Below are positions 1 to 10,038 of a DNA stretch of 64,000 bases, piece by piece. The stretch comes from Euphorbia lathyris. Its lineage: Eukaryota > Streptophyta > Magnoliopsida > Malpighiales > Euphorbiaceae. The notes beneath the pieces are model-generated. The model worked only from the letters and a program-made list of their open reading frames with translations, made no database searches and was not told the origin of the DNA. Within the stretch, counting starts at the first letter, position 1. Each line of letters begins with the position of its first letter. The DNA is taken from positions 55,514,395-55,578,394 of the forward strand of contig NC_088912.1 of the NCBI RefSeq assembly GCF_963576675.1, written 5' to 3'. The position numbers and the translations under genes were made by a program.

Positions 1-477
1 ACTTAAATTGGATCTATTACAACACATTTGAGAACGTTTCAGAATCACATACCTAATTGATTGATTATCGGCAAATCTCGCTATTGCAATATGCATATCG
101 TTTTACTTTAACGCATTATGTTTTTTCATTTTCTTATATATGTTGTTTTCTAATATATTTTGCATTTTTGTTACTTTATAATTTATTCAACGAGCAAATT
201 TAATTTATTTAATCCAATTAAATAGATTAATCAAATTATTAATATTTATTCAAATAATAAATAATAAAAACTAATTTTTAATATTATTCAATAATTTAAT
301 ATTAATAAAACATTATTTATTAAAAAATGAATTAAATTAAAGAAAATAAAATATTATGACATGTGAGATGAAAGTATTTAATCATTGGATGTTTTGTAAT
401 AGTGAATGTAAGGATTAAAAAAGAGATATCTTGATGTAAAATACTAGTAAATAAGGTTTTGCGAATTGTTGGCATTA
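1..477. other. AT-rich 5' flank of the PPR gene
   Basis: Strongly AT-rich sequence with runs of short A/T words and no open frame that resembles a protein. It presumably holds the promoter of the downstream PPR gene, but I cannot single out a convincing TATA box among the many AT stretches. An in-frame stop at 448-450 bounds the PPR frame on its 5' side. Confidence 0.5.
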
Positions 478-1971
478 ATGCAAATTAGTGAGTATCTGCA
501 GGTACTAAAGTGGTCAGGCAGAAATGTTATAACAGTAAATGTGAAGAAATTCCATGGGCAGATGATTAAAATGGGGATAAGTGAGAGGTTAGCAATATCA
601 AACAGTCTGGTTGATGCATACAGTAAATGTGGAGTGGTTGAAGATGCTCGTTGCCTGTTCGACGAAATGCCTGAAAGAGACCCTGCCTCTTGGGCTTCTA
701 TTTTGAGTGGGTACATCCTTGCGAAGCGACCTAGCACAGCCCTTTCCCTTTACCCAAGTATGTTTAAATGTGACAGATTGCAAGCTGACCATTTTATATA
801 TGCTACTCTGGTTAAGGCGTGCTCTAGCTTGTGCGCTTTAAGGCAAGGGATTCAAGTCCACGCTCAATTTATTGTATCAGCGTTCAGTGATGATGATGTT
901 GTTAAATCATCTTTGGTTGATATGTATGCGAAATGTGGATTCCCAAAGAGTGGTCGCGTGGTCTTTGATTCTATTGTTGTGAAAAATTCAGTTTCATGGA
1001 CTGCAATGATATCGGGATATGCGAGAAGTGGTTTAAAAGTAGAGGGTGTGGAGCTCTTGTCAAGGGCGCCTGTAAAGAATTTATTATATTCTTGGACAGC
1101 GTTAATATCAGGGTTAGTTCAAAGTGGAAATGGAATTGATGCTTCCTATTTATTTATCCAAATGAGAAGAGATGGGATCGATATAGTAGACCCGCTGGTC
1201 CTTTCAACCATGATTGGTGCTTGTGCTAACATGGCTGTACTTCAATTTGGGAAGCAGGTTCATTGCCTAACAATAGCGCTTGGCTTTCATTCCTGCTTGT
1301 TTATTAGTAATGCTCTTGTAGACATGTATGCTAAATGTAGTGACTTATTAGCAGCTAAATTTATTTTTAGTAACATGACTGAAAGAGATGTTGTTTCTTG
1401 GACTTGTATAATAGTTGGGACTGCTCAGCATGGAAGAGCATTGGAAGCACTCAATTTATATGATGACATGCTTTTAGCAGGAATTAAGCCCAATCAAGTG
1501 ACATTTATTGGATTAATTTATTCTTGCAGCCATGCTGGTTTAGTTACCAAAGGTAAAAAACTTTTCAAATCAATGGTTCAAGACTTTGGAATCAAACCCT
1601 CCTTGCAACATTTTACATGTTTGTTGGACCTACTTAGTAGATCAGGTAACCTTGACGAGGCTGAGGATCTAATTAATACAATGCCATTCAAGCCTGATGA
1701 ACCTACATGGGCAGCTTTATTGAGTGCTTGTATCCAACATAAAAATACCCGAATAGGAGTTAGAGTTGCCAACCACCTGTTGAGCTTAAAACCACAGGAT
1801 CCTTCCTCTTACATACTGTTATCTAATGTTTATGCAGGTGCTGGTATGTGGGAAAATGCGTCAATGGTCAGGAAATTGATGGAAGCCAGAGACGTTGTTA
1901 AGCAGGAACCCGGTTATAGTAGTGTCAACTCGGGGAAGGAAACCCAAGTTTTTTATGCTGGAACTTCCTGA
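478..1971 (+). CDS. PLS-class pentatricopeptide repeat protein, E-motif type without DYW domain
   Basis: Predicted organelle RNA-binding protein. PLS-class PPR proteins bind organelle transcripts and, with an E or DYW tail, take part in C-to-U editing or other RNA processing. I chose the ATG at 478 because an in-frame stop lies at 448 and no ATG lies between; this gives about 497 residues. Typical PPR signatures recur: SNSLVDAYSKCG and FDEMPERDPASWASILSGY near the start, VVKSSLVDMYAKCG, VSWTAMISGYARSG, FISNALVDMYAKCSD, MTERDVVSWT, then GIKPNQVTFIGLIYSCSHAG and the E region (MPFKPDEPTWAALLSACIQH, SSYILLSNVYAGAGMW). The order resembles Arabidopsis At4g14050-type proteins as I remember them. The frame stops just after the E/E+ boundary (QVFYAGTS), where related proteins usually run on into E+ and DYW. 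No clear N-terminal targeting peptide is visible, so the start may be incomplete or there may be an upstream exon. One open exon with no internal stop; probably functional or recently functional. Confidence 0.88.
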   Translation: MQISEYLQVLKWSGRNVITVNVKKFHGQMIKMGISERLAISNSLVDAYSKCGVVEDARCLFDEMPERDPASWASILSGYILAKRPSTALSLYPSMFKCDRLQADHFIYATLVKACSSLCALRQGIQVHAQFIVSAFSDDDVVKSSLVDMYAKCGFPKSGRVVFDSIVVKNSVSWTAMISGYARSGLKVEGVELLSRAPVKNLLYSWTALISGLVQSGNGIDASYLFIQMRRDGIDIVDPLVLSTMIGACANMAVLQFGKQVHCLTIALGFHSCLFISNALVDMYAKCSDLLAAKFIFSNMTERDVVSWTCIIVGTAQHGRALEALNLYDDMLLAGIKPNQVTFIGLIYSCSHAGLVTKGKKLFKSMVQDFGIKPSLQHFTCLLDLLSRSGNLDEAEDLINTMPFKPDEPTWAALLSACIQHKNTRIGVRVANHLLSLKPQDPSSYILLSNVYAGAGMWENASMVRKLMEARDVVKQEPGYSSVNSGKETQVFYAGTS

Positions 1972-2297
1972 TTAGCAGTATTTTTGTATTTCCTTTCTTT
2001 TTTTACAAATATCTTTTCTCGTTTTCCTTTACCATTTGTGTATCTGTTCTCATTATGCTTACTTGTATACGTTGATAGGTATTTTTGGTTATTTAATAAT
2101 TTATTTAAAATCAACATAAAATTATGACCAATTTTTTTAAATGGACTGCTTGGAGCCGCATACCGCCTAGGTGGATAAAAATCGGTAAACTGACTTGTAC
2201 ATACTGAATTGAGGGATTTCGGGACGTTGTTCCAAAAATCCCTCCCCAAGCGCCGCTTATCATTTTAATATCTTAAATTACTAAGAGTCAATTGTTT
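1972..2297. other. 3' flank of PPR gene
   Basis: Noncoding, AT-rich. I looked for a continuation of the PPR E+/DYW tail in all three forward frames immediately after the stop and did not recognise one. Possible polyadenylation context only. Confidence 0.4.
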
Positions 2298-2310
2298 AAA
2301 TTATTTTTAG

Positions 2311-2445
2311 GGTGGTGAAGCTCTTAGCCTAGTGGTTGAGAGCTTACCTATGCCTTGGAGGTCATGGGTTCGAATCACATCCGGGTCTGGTGGAGATTTT
2401 TCTTTCTTCTTTAATGTAAGCGCATTGCGCAAAATTTTTTTAAAA
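2311..2445 (+). mobile_element. tRNA-derived SINE
   Basis: A short retroposon moved by LINE machinery. An internal RNA polymerase III promoter is visible: A box TAGCCTAGTGG at 2325-2335 and B box GGTTCGAATC at 2367-2376, 31 bp apart as in tRNA genes. The 3' part is unrelated to tRNA and ends in a T-rich then A-rich tail. The element is bracketed by a perfect 13-bp direct repeat, AAATTATTTTTAG, at 2298-2310 and 2446-2458, the expected target duplication. Length about 135 bp. The lack of a paired acceptor stem and anticodon arm rules out a true tRNA gene. Confidence 0.85.
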
Positions 2446-2458
2446 AAATTATTTTTAG

Positions 2459-3602
2459 AGAATGAATTTAGAGTTTATTGAAGATGCTTTAATAAATTAA
2501 TTATCCTGTTTTAAAATCAAGCTCTTAAAAACTAATTTAAGAATTAATCATAAGGCATAGAAATTAGAAATACTTCTAGCAAGATAGAAATAATTTAACA
2601 CAAACAACAAACAAGATACAAGATACAATTTAACACAAACAAGATACACGTAATGTGATGAAAAATAAAAGAGTAAGAGTTAGACAAATTAAAGGTTGGC
2701 AATTTTGACCTACTGACGAGAGGAAATTATATTTGTTATAAGACATATGTTTATACTTGTTTTAAGCTCGTAAGAGGTTGTTCTAGGCATCTTTCTTCTT
2801 GTTTTCAATTGTTTAACATTTTGTTCTCTAAAACCGATTGCATGCACTCATCTAGTTGTTCTTAATAGAATATGTGAAAAATCGAAGAAGAATTGCAAAA
2901 TAGACACATGCATCTCATTGTTACAATGAACAAAGCCATGAACATATGAAAACATGCCAAGTTGACTTATGGAAAAAGCTACAAAGTGAATATTTTATTC
3001 ACCAATCATCTTAAGCTTCTCAAACATAAATGGCAGACCTCTAGTGGAAGATGACCTTGCACATGCTGCAACACTTGAGTAAAAGATCCATTTACGCCTA
3101 AACCATTAAAATATTACAAGAATCAACAATCATTGCAATCTTATTGGAAGATGAAAACGATGATTCTAACTGTTCGCAGGAAGCTGATTGTGCAAAAAAA
3201 AAAAGTTTCCAATTCAGAAGCAGTTTGAGAAGATTCATTTCACTTTGTGCAACTTGTAATTTTTTTATTAGTTTCCTTCATTTCCCAATGCCTATATAAA
3301 GACACTTCAACTTGTCATTTCCTTTCGCCACTTCCATTACAAAAAGACACTTCAACTTGTAACTCATCATCATTAATTTGATCATTTATTGTTTTCTAAC
3401 TACTACTTCTTATTTTTCTTCTTTTACTTTCAGTAGTTTATATATACGACTTCTTCCTTTATGATAGCAGTCCCGACATTAGGAGTAGTTCATAATAGGC
3501 AAACCAACCAAAGACCGGTGGTTGAATATGTAGTCTATTTGTTTATTAAATGCATGAAACTAGTAGAATATTAGTTAATGAGGTGATTAAAGTATGAAAC
3601 TA
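2459..3602. other. unassigned intergenic sequence
   Basis: AT-rich, no protein-like frame and no clear repeat. Its right end, GCTAA at 3603-3607, is the target site of Copia element A; the same sequence resumes at 20278. Confidence 0.4.
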
Positions 3603-3607
3603 GCTAA

Positions 3608-5438
3608 TGTAGGAAAATAGACAAGTCTAGGCGTAGCTGAATAATAAAATTTTATCTATTTTATCTATTTCCTTTTTCCAAGATCTGTTAATTGTTATTT
3701 CATATAAAGAGGGATAGAAAGTAATACCTTTGGTGAAGAACTATCTACCGTTGCAAACGAAGTGCCCACAACTTCTTATTATTAACTCGTGAGCAACGAA
3801 CGTTTTTATTCAACACAGAAAAACAAAACTAATCTGTAATCAACCTTTAAAGTATAGCAATCGCAATGATTGCCTCTAACGGAAATCGATACGAGATAAA
3901 AAAAAAGGGAGTAAGAAATAAAGTAAATTAGTCGAGACGAAAGACGGAACGATTCCTTCTCTTCCTTTTCTGTCTTGTTCGAAATTATGGGGTTTAGGGA
4001 GTCTATTTATAGACTTCTCAAAACCCTAATCCCAGTTTTGTTAGGTAATTAAATAATTGGAATCTTATTCGGAATAGGATTCCTAATTAGATAATTAAAT
4101 AAACACTTTACTATTATCTAAATAATAACTAATTATATCTAGATAATTATTATTAATCAAATTAATAATTAATTAATGTTAGGGATAATTAATTAGAGTT
4201 TCAATCACATAAAAACTTCTAATTAATATTATCAGATAATCTTTTAATTTAATTGATAACCATAATCAAATTATAATTATTAATCAAATTAATTTATCCC
4301 TAAATTAATACAAATTTCGGCCCATATATGTATGTCCCAATAATTACATTTTCGTCCTCCGATTCCAAGTCCCATATGCGACCCATTAGGTTCTTTATTG
4401 CCACTAGCCGTATATATCCTTTGAAATTATTCATCACGATTAATTCCAACATATATATAACGGAATACCGTCGAGAGCTGTTACTAGCATAACCTATGAT
4501 ATTCCCCCAGAGCAATTAAGAAGTCAGGTTGATGACTGACGTTAACCTTTCTGCATTAGGTACAGTATAATACGATCCTTCATCAACTATATCATGTCGG
4601 TCAATTCCTTATAACCATGGAACGTGTCAAGGTTACATATAACGAAGAGTCCGATTTTACTTGTATAGGTTGAATTCACTTTGAAAAGATAAGTTAAGTG
4701 AAATGTTCATTTCTACTCTTAACTGTATCACCTTGCAAGGATTTCAGTTAATTCACCACAAACGGCCATTTGGATATATCTCCCACTTATCGGGAGTGAC
4801 GAATGCTCAATCTGACATTAACTATTCTGCAATTACTTTGTGTGATACCCAACCCTGCTCTCACACACCCCATGTTCTCACCTGTTGGATCGTGCTCGTA
4901 CAGAATCAAAGTATCAGAATCCATAATCCAGAATCACTAATTAACGAATGTTTGAGTCTGAGGATTAGTTATACCTACTAATACCAATGAGATGAACAGT
5001 TGACACATTAGATAAATCAATCCATTCTGTTATCTCAAGTCGGGTCCCAATCCTAATGAACTCCTTCACCGGATCCATGTAACTGTCTAGATATCTGAAT
5101 ATCTAAAGCTTATGAGATCAGCTTTTTGTCTCGACAGAAAGCACTGTTACATGCAAGTCTCAACAGTAATATGCCAACCCCTATAACATATTACTTGACT
5201 TGGGTTTACTTTAAGTCTATTGGTTCTATTATAAAGTACAGTCTCACTTCATGCTTGTATGAACACTTTATAACTACTTAAATAAACTTAGGGTTACTTT
5301 CTTCATGAAAGGTTTGTGCCTTTATATATAGTTACATTTTAATGCTATATATCTGATTAAATAAATGATCAAATAAACAAATTATTCATTAATATTAATA
5401 TCCTAAAACAATTGTCTTTAGGACATTAAATTCCAACA
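3608..5438 (-). repeat. Copia A 3' LTR
   Basis: 1831 bp. Matches 18456-20272 along its length, with small differences such as an 11-bp stretch (near 3785) absent from the other copy. In element orientation a TATA-like CTATAAATAGAC lies near 4002-4012, the likely U3 promoter. The LTR contains the word GGACCCGACTTGAG (minus strand), shared with the LTRs of Copia B at 50.7-63.1 kb, so the two belong to one broad family. Confidence 0.9.
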
Positions 5439-5451
5439 TTCTCCCACTTGG
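5439..5451 (-). other. Copia A polypurine tract
   Basis: Minus strand CCAAGTGGGAGAA abuts the 3' LTR start TGTTGG, as required for plus-strand priming. The same tract with one change (CCAAGTGGGAGTA) precedes the 3' LTR of Copia B. Confidence 0.85.
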
Positions 5452-5452
5452 A

Positions 5453-6054
5453 CTAAAGCCAATTGTTTCTGAAACTAATACCAGAAGAACAAAGATGTTT
5501 ATCGTGAGCTCTTTGTGGTAATGGCTTGGTCAACGGATCTGCAACGTTGTCCTTAGTAGGCACCTTTTCTATTCTCACATCTCCTCTAGCTATGATCTTC
5601 CTAATGAGATGATATCGTTTGAGATAATGTTTGGATGCATTATGAGACCGTGGTTCCTTTGCTTGTGCAATGGCTCCATTGTTATCACAGTATAGAGTAA
5701 TGAGATTCACAATGTCAGACACCACTCCTAGTTCTGTTATGAACTTCCTAATCCAAACACCCTCATTTACCGCTTCTACAACTGCGATGTACTCTGATTC
5801 AGTCGATGAGAAAGCAACACTTCCTTGTTTGGAACTCTTCCAACTAACTGAACCTCCATTCAGGATAAATTGGTATCCTAATTGGGATCTATAATCATTT
5901 TCATCAGTCAGATGACTAGCATCTGAGTATCCTTCAATTTTCAATTCTCCGTGTCCATATATGAGGAACATGTCTTTAGTTCTTCTAAGATACTTAAGAA
6001 TGTTCTTGACAGCAATCCAGTGATCAAATCCTGGTTTCCCTTGATATCGGCTCA
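5453..6054 (-). pseudogene. Copia A RNase H and polyprotein C-terminus
   Basis: Continuation of the pol frame on the other side of the nested element, beginning at RYQGKPGFDHW. RNase H signatures: the acidic YSDASHL, VSWKSSKQGSVAFSSTESEYIA, the LYCDNNGAIAQ motif and the C-terminal NVADPLTKPL typical of copia. No stop is seen from the junction to the natural end at 5453, two bases before the polypurine tract. An apparent start upstream of 6054 lies inside the inserted LTR and is not real. Confidence 0.9.
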
Positions 6055-7731
6055 TGATAGGGGTCAAAAACCCCTATCTTTGGGTACAGTTTTAGGATGG
6101 GTTTTAGCGTTATTTCATGAATAAGCGAGCAATTCTCGCATTTATATGTGTTTGTGTGAGTTAGTTAGAAATTTGAAATGTTTTATTTACTTTTCGTTGT
6201 TTAAGCTCGTTTTCTGGTTATTTTAGGCAAATATGGCCAAAATAGCATGTATGTTATAATTCCATTATCTTTTATAGCTAATTGATCCGCCAAAAGTCGC
6301 ACCAAACGGAGTGTTTGCTCAAAATGAGCGATTAGCGGGTCAATTTAGCCTTGGGACTAATGCTATTTGGAGTTTTCGTGCATGCGCAGGGATGAGTTCG
6401 GGCGAAAATTACATTTTGTGACATCCAGCGGCCGCACAGAGGCGTGCCGGGCAAAACCGCTCGTCGAACTGGCCTTTTTAGGCCAGCTCGCGGCGAGCTG
6501 GCCTTCGTAGGCCAGCTCGCCGAGCAGGCCATCAGGGGCCTGCTCGGTCGAGCTGGAGGCCAGCTCGCGACGAGCTGGCCTGCAAGAGCCAGCTCGCCGA
6601 GCTGGCTCGCCCATCTTGGCGAGCTGACCTGCGGGAATCAGTCAAAAGACTGATTCCCGGCCCCACGAAGTCATGATCGGCCCCACGTCTTCCCACCTGC
6701 AAAAAGACACGAATTAGGTTAGAAAGAGGGCCCGAACTGCGTCTATAAATAAGAATTTCCAATTGTAAATTAGATATTTTTCATTAGTGTAAATTACTTT
6801 AGCTTTTCACCCTTGAAGAATTCTCTCCACCTTCTCCATCTCTTTAAACCTCCATTGAAGAAGCTCCGAAGCTCCGAAGCTCCATCCACCGAGAATTATT
6901 CAAGGTCCGTCCTTAAGACCTAGAAAGCCGGCTGTAGGGTAGACAGGTTCCCTGAAAGGGATTTTCGTATCACCTTTTATCTTACTATGTTTGTACCCTT
7001 TGATACAGTCGATGAATCCTAGGCTAATTGTATCCCGTGACAATATTCTCCGCCTTTAATGATATTTTAGCTCTTATTTTGTTCTATGATTATTTGTTTA
7101 ATCTTTGTCTTACACTTTATTCAATTGGTTTAACTCATTCAAAAGCCCCAAAATCTAGTAGGCACATATTGCGAGCTGAATCTGACCTAGTCAGAGCCTA
7201 GGAGATTGACGACCTCTTAGTTGATTAAGCCCAAATTGCTGAGCCTTAGACCTAGTTTCGGCCTTACAGGGGAATCACACGCTAGGAACTTCAGGAGGGT
7301 AAGTAGGGTTAATCGCCTTGAATACAAATGACTTAGATTAGGTTTTTAATCTATTAACCTAATAATCTATCTTCATCATTATTGTTCATACCATGTTCCT
7401 TCGGGTAATTGCATTAGTGAAAGATCATCTAGGAGTAGTTTAACTTAATTAGGAGTAGAATAACTTAGTTAGGAGTAAAATAACTTAGTTCGAGTTAGTA
7501 TAACTTAGCTAGGAGTAGCGTAATTCAACTAGGAGTAGATTAACTTAAACAAAACCAACTCAAAACCCACACAGCCTAGATAACACCTGAGACCAAGTAG
7601 CTCGATACTTGTAGTAAATAAATCCTTTGGATTCGATACCTGGACTTTCCAGATTTTATTACTTGATAATGACAGGGTACACTTATCCCTTAGTCAGCCT
7701 CAGCGGTGAACGACGCCGCTGAGGCACGTCA
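6055..7731 (+). repeat. Athila-like 5' LTR
   Basis: 1677 bp. Landmarks: a terminal stem-loop (GATAGGGGT / ACCCCTATC, 6056-6078), a GC-rich palindromic repeat block at about 6465-6640, a perfect stem GAATCAGT / ACTGATTC with loop CAAAAG near 6634-6655, a TATA box TCTATAAATAAG at about 6741-6752, an imperfect roughly 20-bp tandem repeat (AGGAGTAGAATAACTTAGTT type) at about 7430-7545, and a terminal inverted GCCTCAGCGG / CCGCTGAGGC pair at about 7698-7724. Confidence 0.9.
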
Positions 7732-7737
7732 AGTTTT

Positions 7738-7755
7738 TGGCGCCGTTGCCGGGGA
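7738..7755 (+). other. Athila-like primer binding site (tRNA-Asp)
   Basis: TGGCGCCGTTGCCGGGGA six bases after the 5' LTR is complementary to the 3' end of plant tRNA-Asp(GTC), the usual primer of Athila-type elements. Confidence 0.85.
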
Positions 7756-7829
7756 TTTATTTCTTCTGCAATATCGAACCAAAGGTTGATTTGTTAGTTT
7801 AGGCATTCCTTGTGAATATCCTTTGTTTA

Positions 7830-8150
7830 TATCGTTTATACATGTATACTTGTTTATAGCTGTTTACATTCATACTTGTTTATAATTATACTCATTTATA
7901 TCTATACTCGTTTATACAAATACTTGTTTATATACGATTCTCTTGTGAATATCCTTTGTTCATATCATACCTGCTCGTTTATATTTGTTAATAGTTATAC
8001 TTGCTTATATGTATACTTGAACTTGTTTATATCTATACTTGCTTATACAAACGCGTGTTTATATTTATACGTGTTCATATTATCTATACTTGTCAATATT
8101 TATACTTGTCCAAACTTGTTTATATAGTATCATATACATGTTTACAGAAG
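7830..8150 (+). repeat. degenerate TATACTTGTTTATA-type tandem repeat in gypsy leader
   Basis: Roughly twenty imperfect copies of a 12-18 bp T/A-rich unit (TATACTTGTTTATAT and variants such as CTCGTTTATA). Frames read through it are low-complexity Tyr/Leu/Ile strings and are not taken as genes. Confidence 0.7.
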
Positions 8151-8243
8151 GTTATACATTCTCAACCTCTGTATCTTCCGAAGTCATACTTTCCTGCTCA
8201 AAGGAAAACATTTTTATTTCTATTTATTTTTTCTTTTCAACAT

Positions 8244-9003
8244 ATGCATACTCGATCAGCGGAAATACCGTGTGTCCCTCTTAACCTTGAACTTGAACGT
8301 ACTCTTCACAGGAGCAAGCAAAACAGGACTATCAAGCCAGACGAAATCATTGAACCTATCAAGATGGTTGAGACCAACAACAACAGGAACAATGAGAACA
8401 CCGAGCCGGAAGCTGACACCCGCTCAATGAGCGAGATTTTGGCACCGCACCGACACCAGCACCTGTCCGGGATCGTCACCCCAAACATTTCAGCCAACAC
8501 TTATGAAATCAAGTCAGACATAATTCACTTGATTCAACAAACGGGACTGTTTGGGGGAGAGGCACATGAAAGCCCGAATGATCATCTATGTTGGGGGACA
8601 ACCGAGGTACAACCAAAACTATAACAATTACAACCCCAACAACAATTACAACTCCTACAACAACAAAAACTACAGGAGGCCTCAGCACCCGAACCTATCC
8701 TACGGGAATTCAAACCAAAATGTGCTTAGGCCTCCCAACGGTTTTGTCCAAGAGCAAAGAGAGCAAGGACTTGGCATGTCCCCATATCAACAGCAGAACT
8801 AAGGGCCAATGCAACCTCCTAAGGAATCTGACGAAGTGGTGACTCTCTTGAAAGAGATTTCGGCTAGGCTTGCTAATAACGAAGCCTTCTGCAAGGATCT
8901 GAGCAATCAGGTAGCCCAGATCAATAGGGACAGACAGGAAAGGCCACAAGGTTCTCTCCCAAGCACAACGGAGAAGAATCCGAAGATCCTGAGAAAGGAC
9001 TGA
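8244..9003 (+). pseudogene. Athila-like gag remnant with internal deletion
   Basis: Encodes the two ends of a gypsy capsid precursor. From the ATG at 8244 (MHTRSAEIP) the frame reads through a polar N-terminal region to the start of the capsid domain (YEIKSDIIHLIQ, FGGEAHESPNDHL). The capsid core is then deleted at about 8587, and the reading resumes in another frame in the Asn/Tyr-rich C-terminal part (YNQNYNNYNPNNNYN) and the coiled-coil-like tail (LLKEISARLANNEAFCKDLS), with one in-frame stop at about 8800 and an end at 9001-9003. The same capsid motif occurs in the decayed gag at 24.8 kb (FGGLPHEDPNSH). No zinc knuckle or protease is present. A functional Gag cannot be made from it. Confidence 0.75.
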
Positions 9004-9183
9004 GTAAGGGGGAGAAATCGGGTTCTCCTCGATTTAAATTCAAAACTTGAACAATTATTTTACCGTTTTTCTTTTCCTTTTTCGTTAATTTTGTTGTTTT
9101 CCTTCGTCGTTCTTATATTCATTATCGGTTTGTCAAGTTTTGTCTCTCTATATGCGTGTTTATTAAAAAAAAAATTTCGCCTA

Positions 9184-9345
9184 AGGGGCCCAGCTCGGGC
9201 GAGCAGGGCACTCCCGCCCAGCTCGCAAAGCTGGGCACCCCAGCTCGGGCGAGCAGGGCACTGCTACCCTGCTCGCCGAGCTGGGCACCCCAGCTCGGGC
9301 GAGCAGGGAGCTGCCGTCCAGCTCGCCGAGCTGGTCGGCCAGCAC
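9184..9345 (+). repeat. GC-rich CAGCTCG/CGAGCTG repeats in gypsy internal region
   Basis: Three imperfect copies of a roughly 55-bp unit (CCCAGCTCGGGCGAGCAGGG, then CTCGCCGAGCTGGGCAC), about 70% GC in an AT-rich setting. The core words CAGCTCG and CGAGCTGG are the same as in the LTR block at 6465-6640, but the surrounding sequence differs. Confidence 0.8.
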
Positions 9346-10038
9346 GGGCCAATTCGGGATTTTAATCCCGAATTAAAAAAAGGAGAAAAAAGGGGATGAC
9401 TATTCATCCCCTTCCTTCTCTCTTTTTCTTTCTTTCTATTTTCTTCCTTTTTCTTCTCTTCACAACCCTAACCCCCAAATCCACAATCCTAACCCGAAAT
9501 CAATGAACAAGGTATGGATTCTTACCTATTTTTGATTTCCCGCATGATTCTAGGATTAGATTTAAGTTTAGAGCATTGGTTTTTGAATATTGGGTAACCC
9601 TAGGTTTTGGGGATTTTTATCTTTTTTTCAATTAATCACTTGTTTGCTTGTTTTTCTTGATCTTCTTGCCATGTATAACATTATTATGATCAATTTGTGC
9701 TTTGGGTATGATTTGAGTTCTTAATTTATGAGTTTTGGAGAAATTGCTCAAATTGGGTAAAACCTCCATTTTAGCTCAAAATGCAATTATGCAGTTTATA
9801 GTTGGAAACTTGTCAACAGAGTTCCCTTTCGGATTCTTAACACATTTTGGTCACTGGGCCTCATTGATTTTGCACGGATTAAGAGTTACGGGTTAAAAAC
9901 TTTATCTTAGGGACCGAAACCCTATATTTTGGTCCCTGAAAACCTCAAATCATGTCTATGGGTTGGATATTTGGACATTTGGGTATGGTTATATGAATAT
10001 GTTCTAACTCGGTTCGTTTGATCTACCTCTCAGGTACT
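9346..10038. other. noncoding segment before the Athila extra ORF
   Basis: A pyrimidine-rich tract at about 9405-9460, then AT-rich sequence without a coding frame. This is where gag-pol would end in a complete element; nothing resembling pol remains. Confidence 0.5.

Noticed and set aside
2311..2392. tRNA gene
   Set aside because: A and B boxes are present, but there is no acceptor-stem pairing or anticodon loop and the unit has a target duplication; it is a SINE.
4703..4981. ORF conserved in both Copia A LTRs (copy at 19537-19815)
   Set aside because: Conservation follows from LTR identity; the related Copia B LTRs do not keep an equivalent frame that I recognise.
6332..6762. Several overlapping Ala/Arg/Ser-rich open frames on both strands (similar at 9091-9399 and 12984-13373)
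   Set aside because: They follow the GC-rich palindromic repeats of the Athila-like LTR and internal region; GC-rich sequence lacks stops by composition.
7876..8200. Tyr/Leu/Ile-rich membrane-like ORF
   Set aside because: Read-through of a T/A-rich tandem repeat; the real gag frame starts at 8244.
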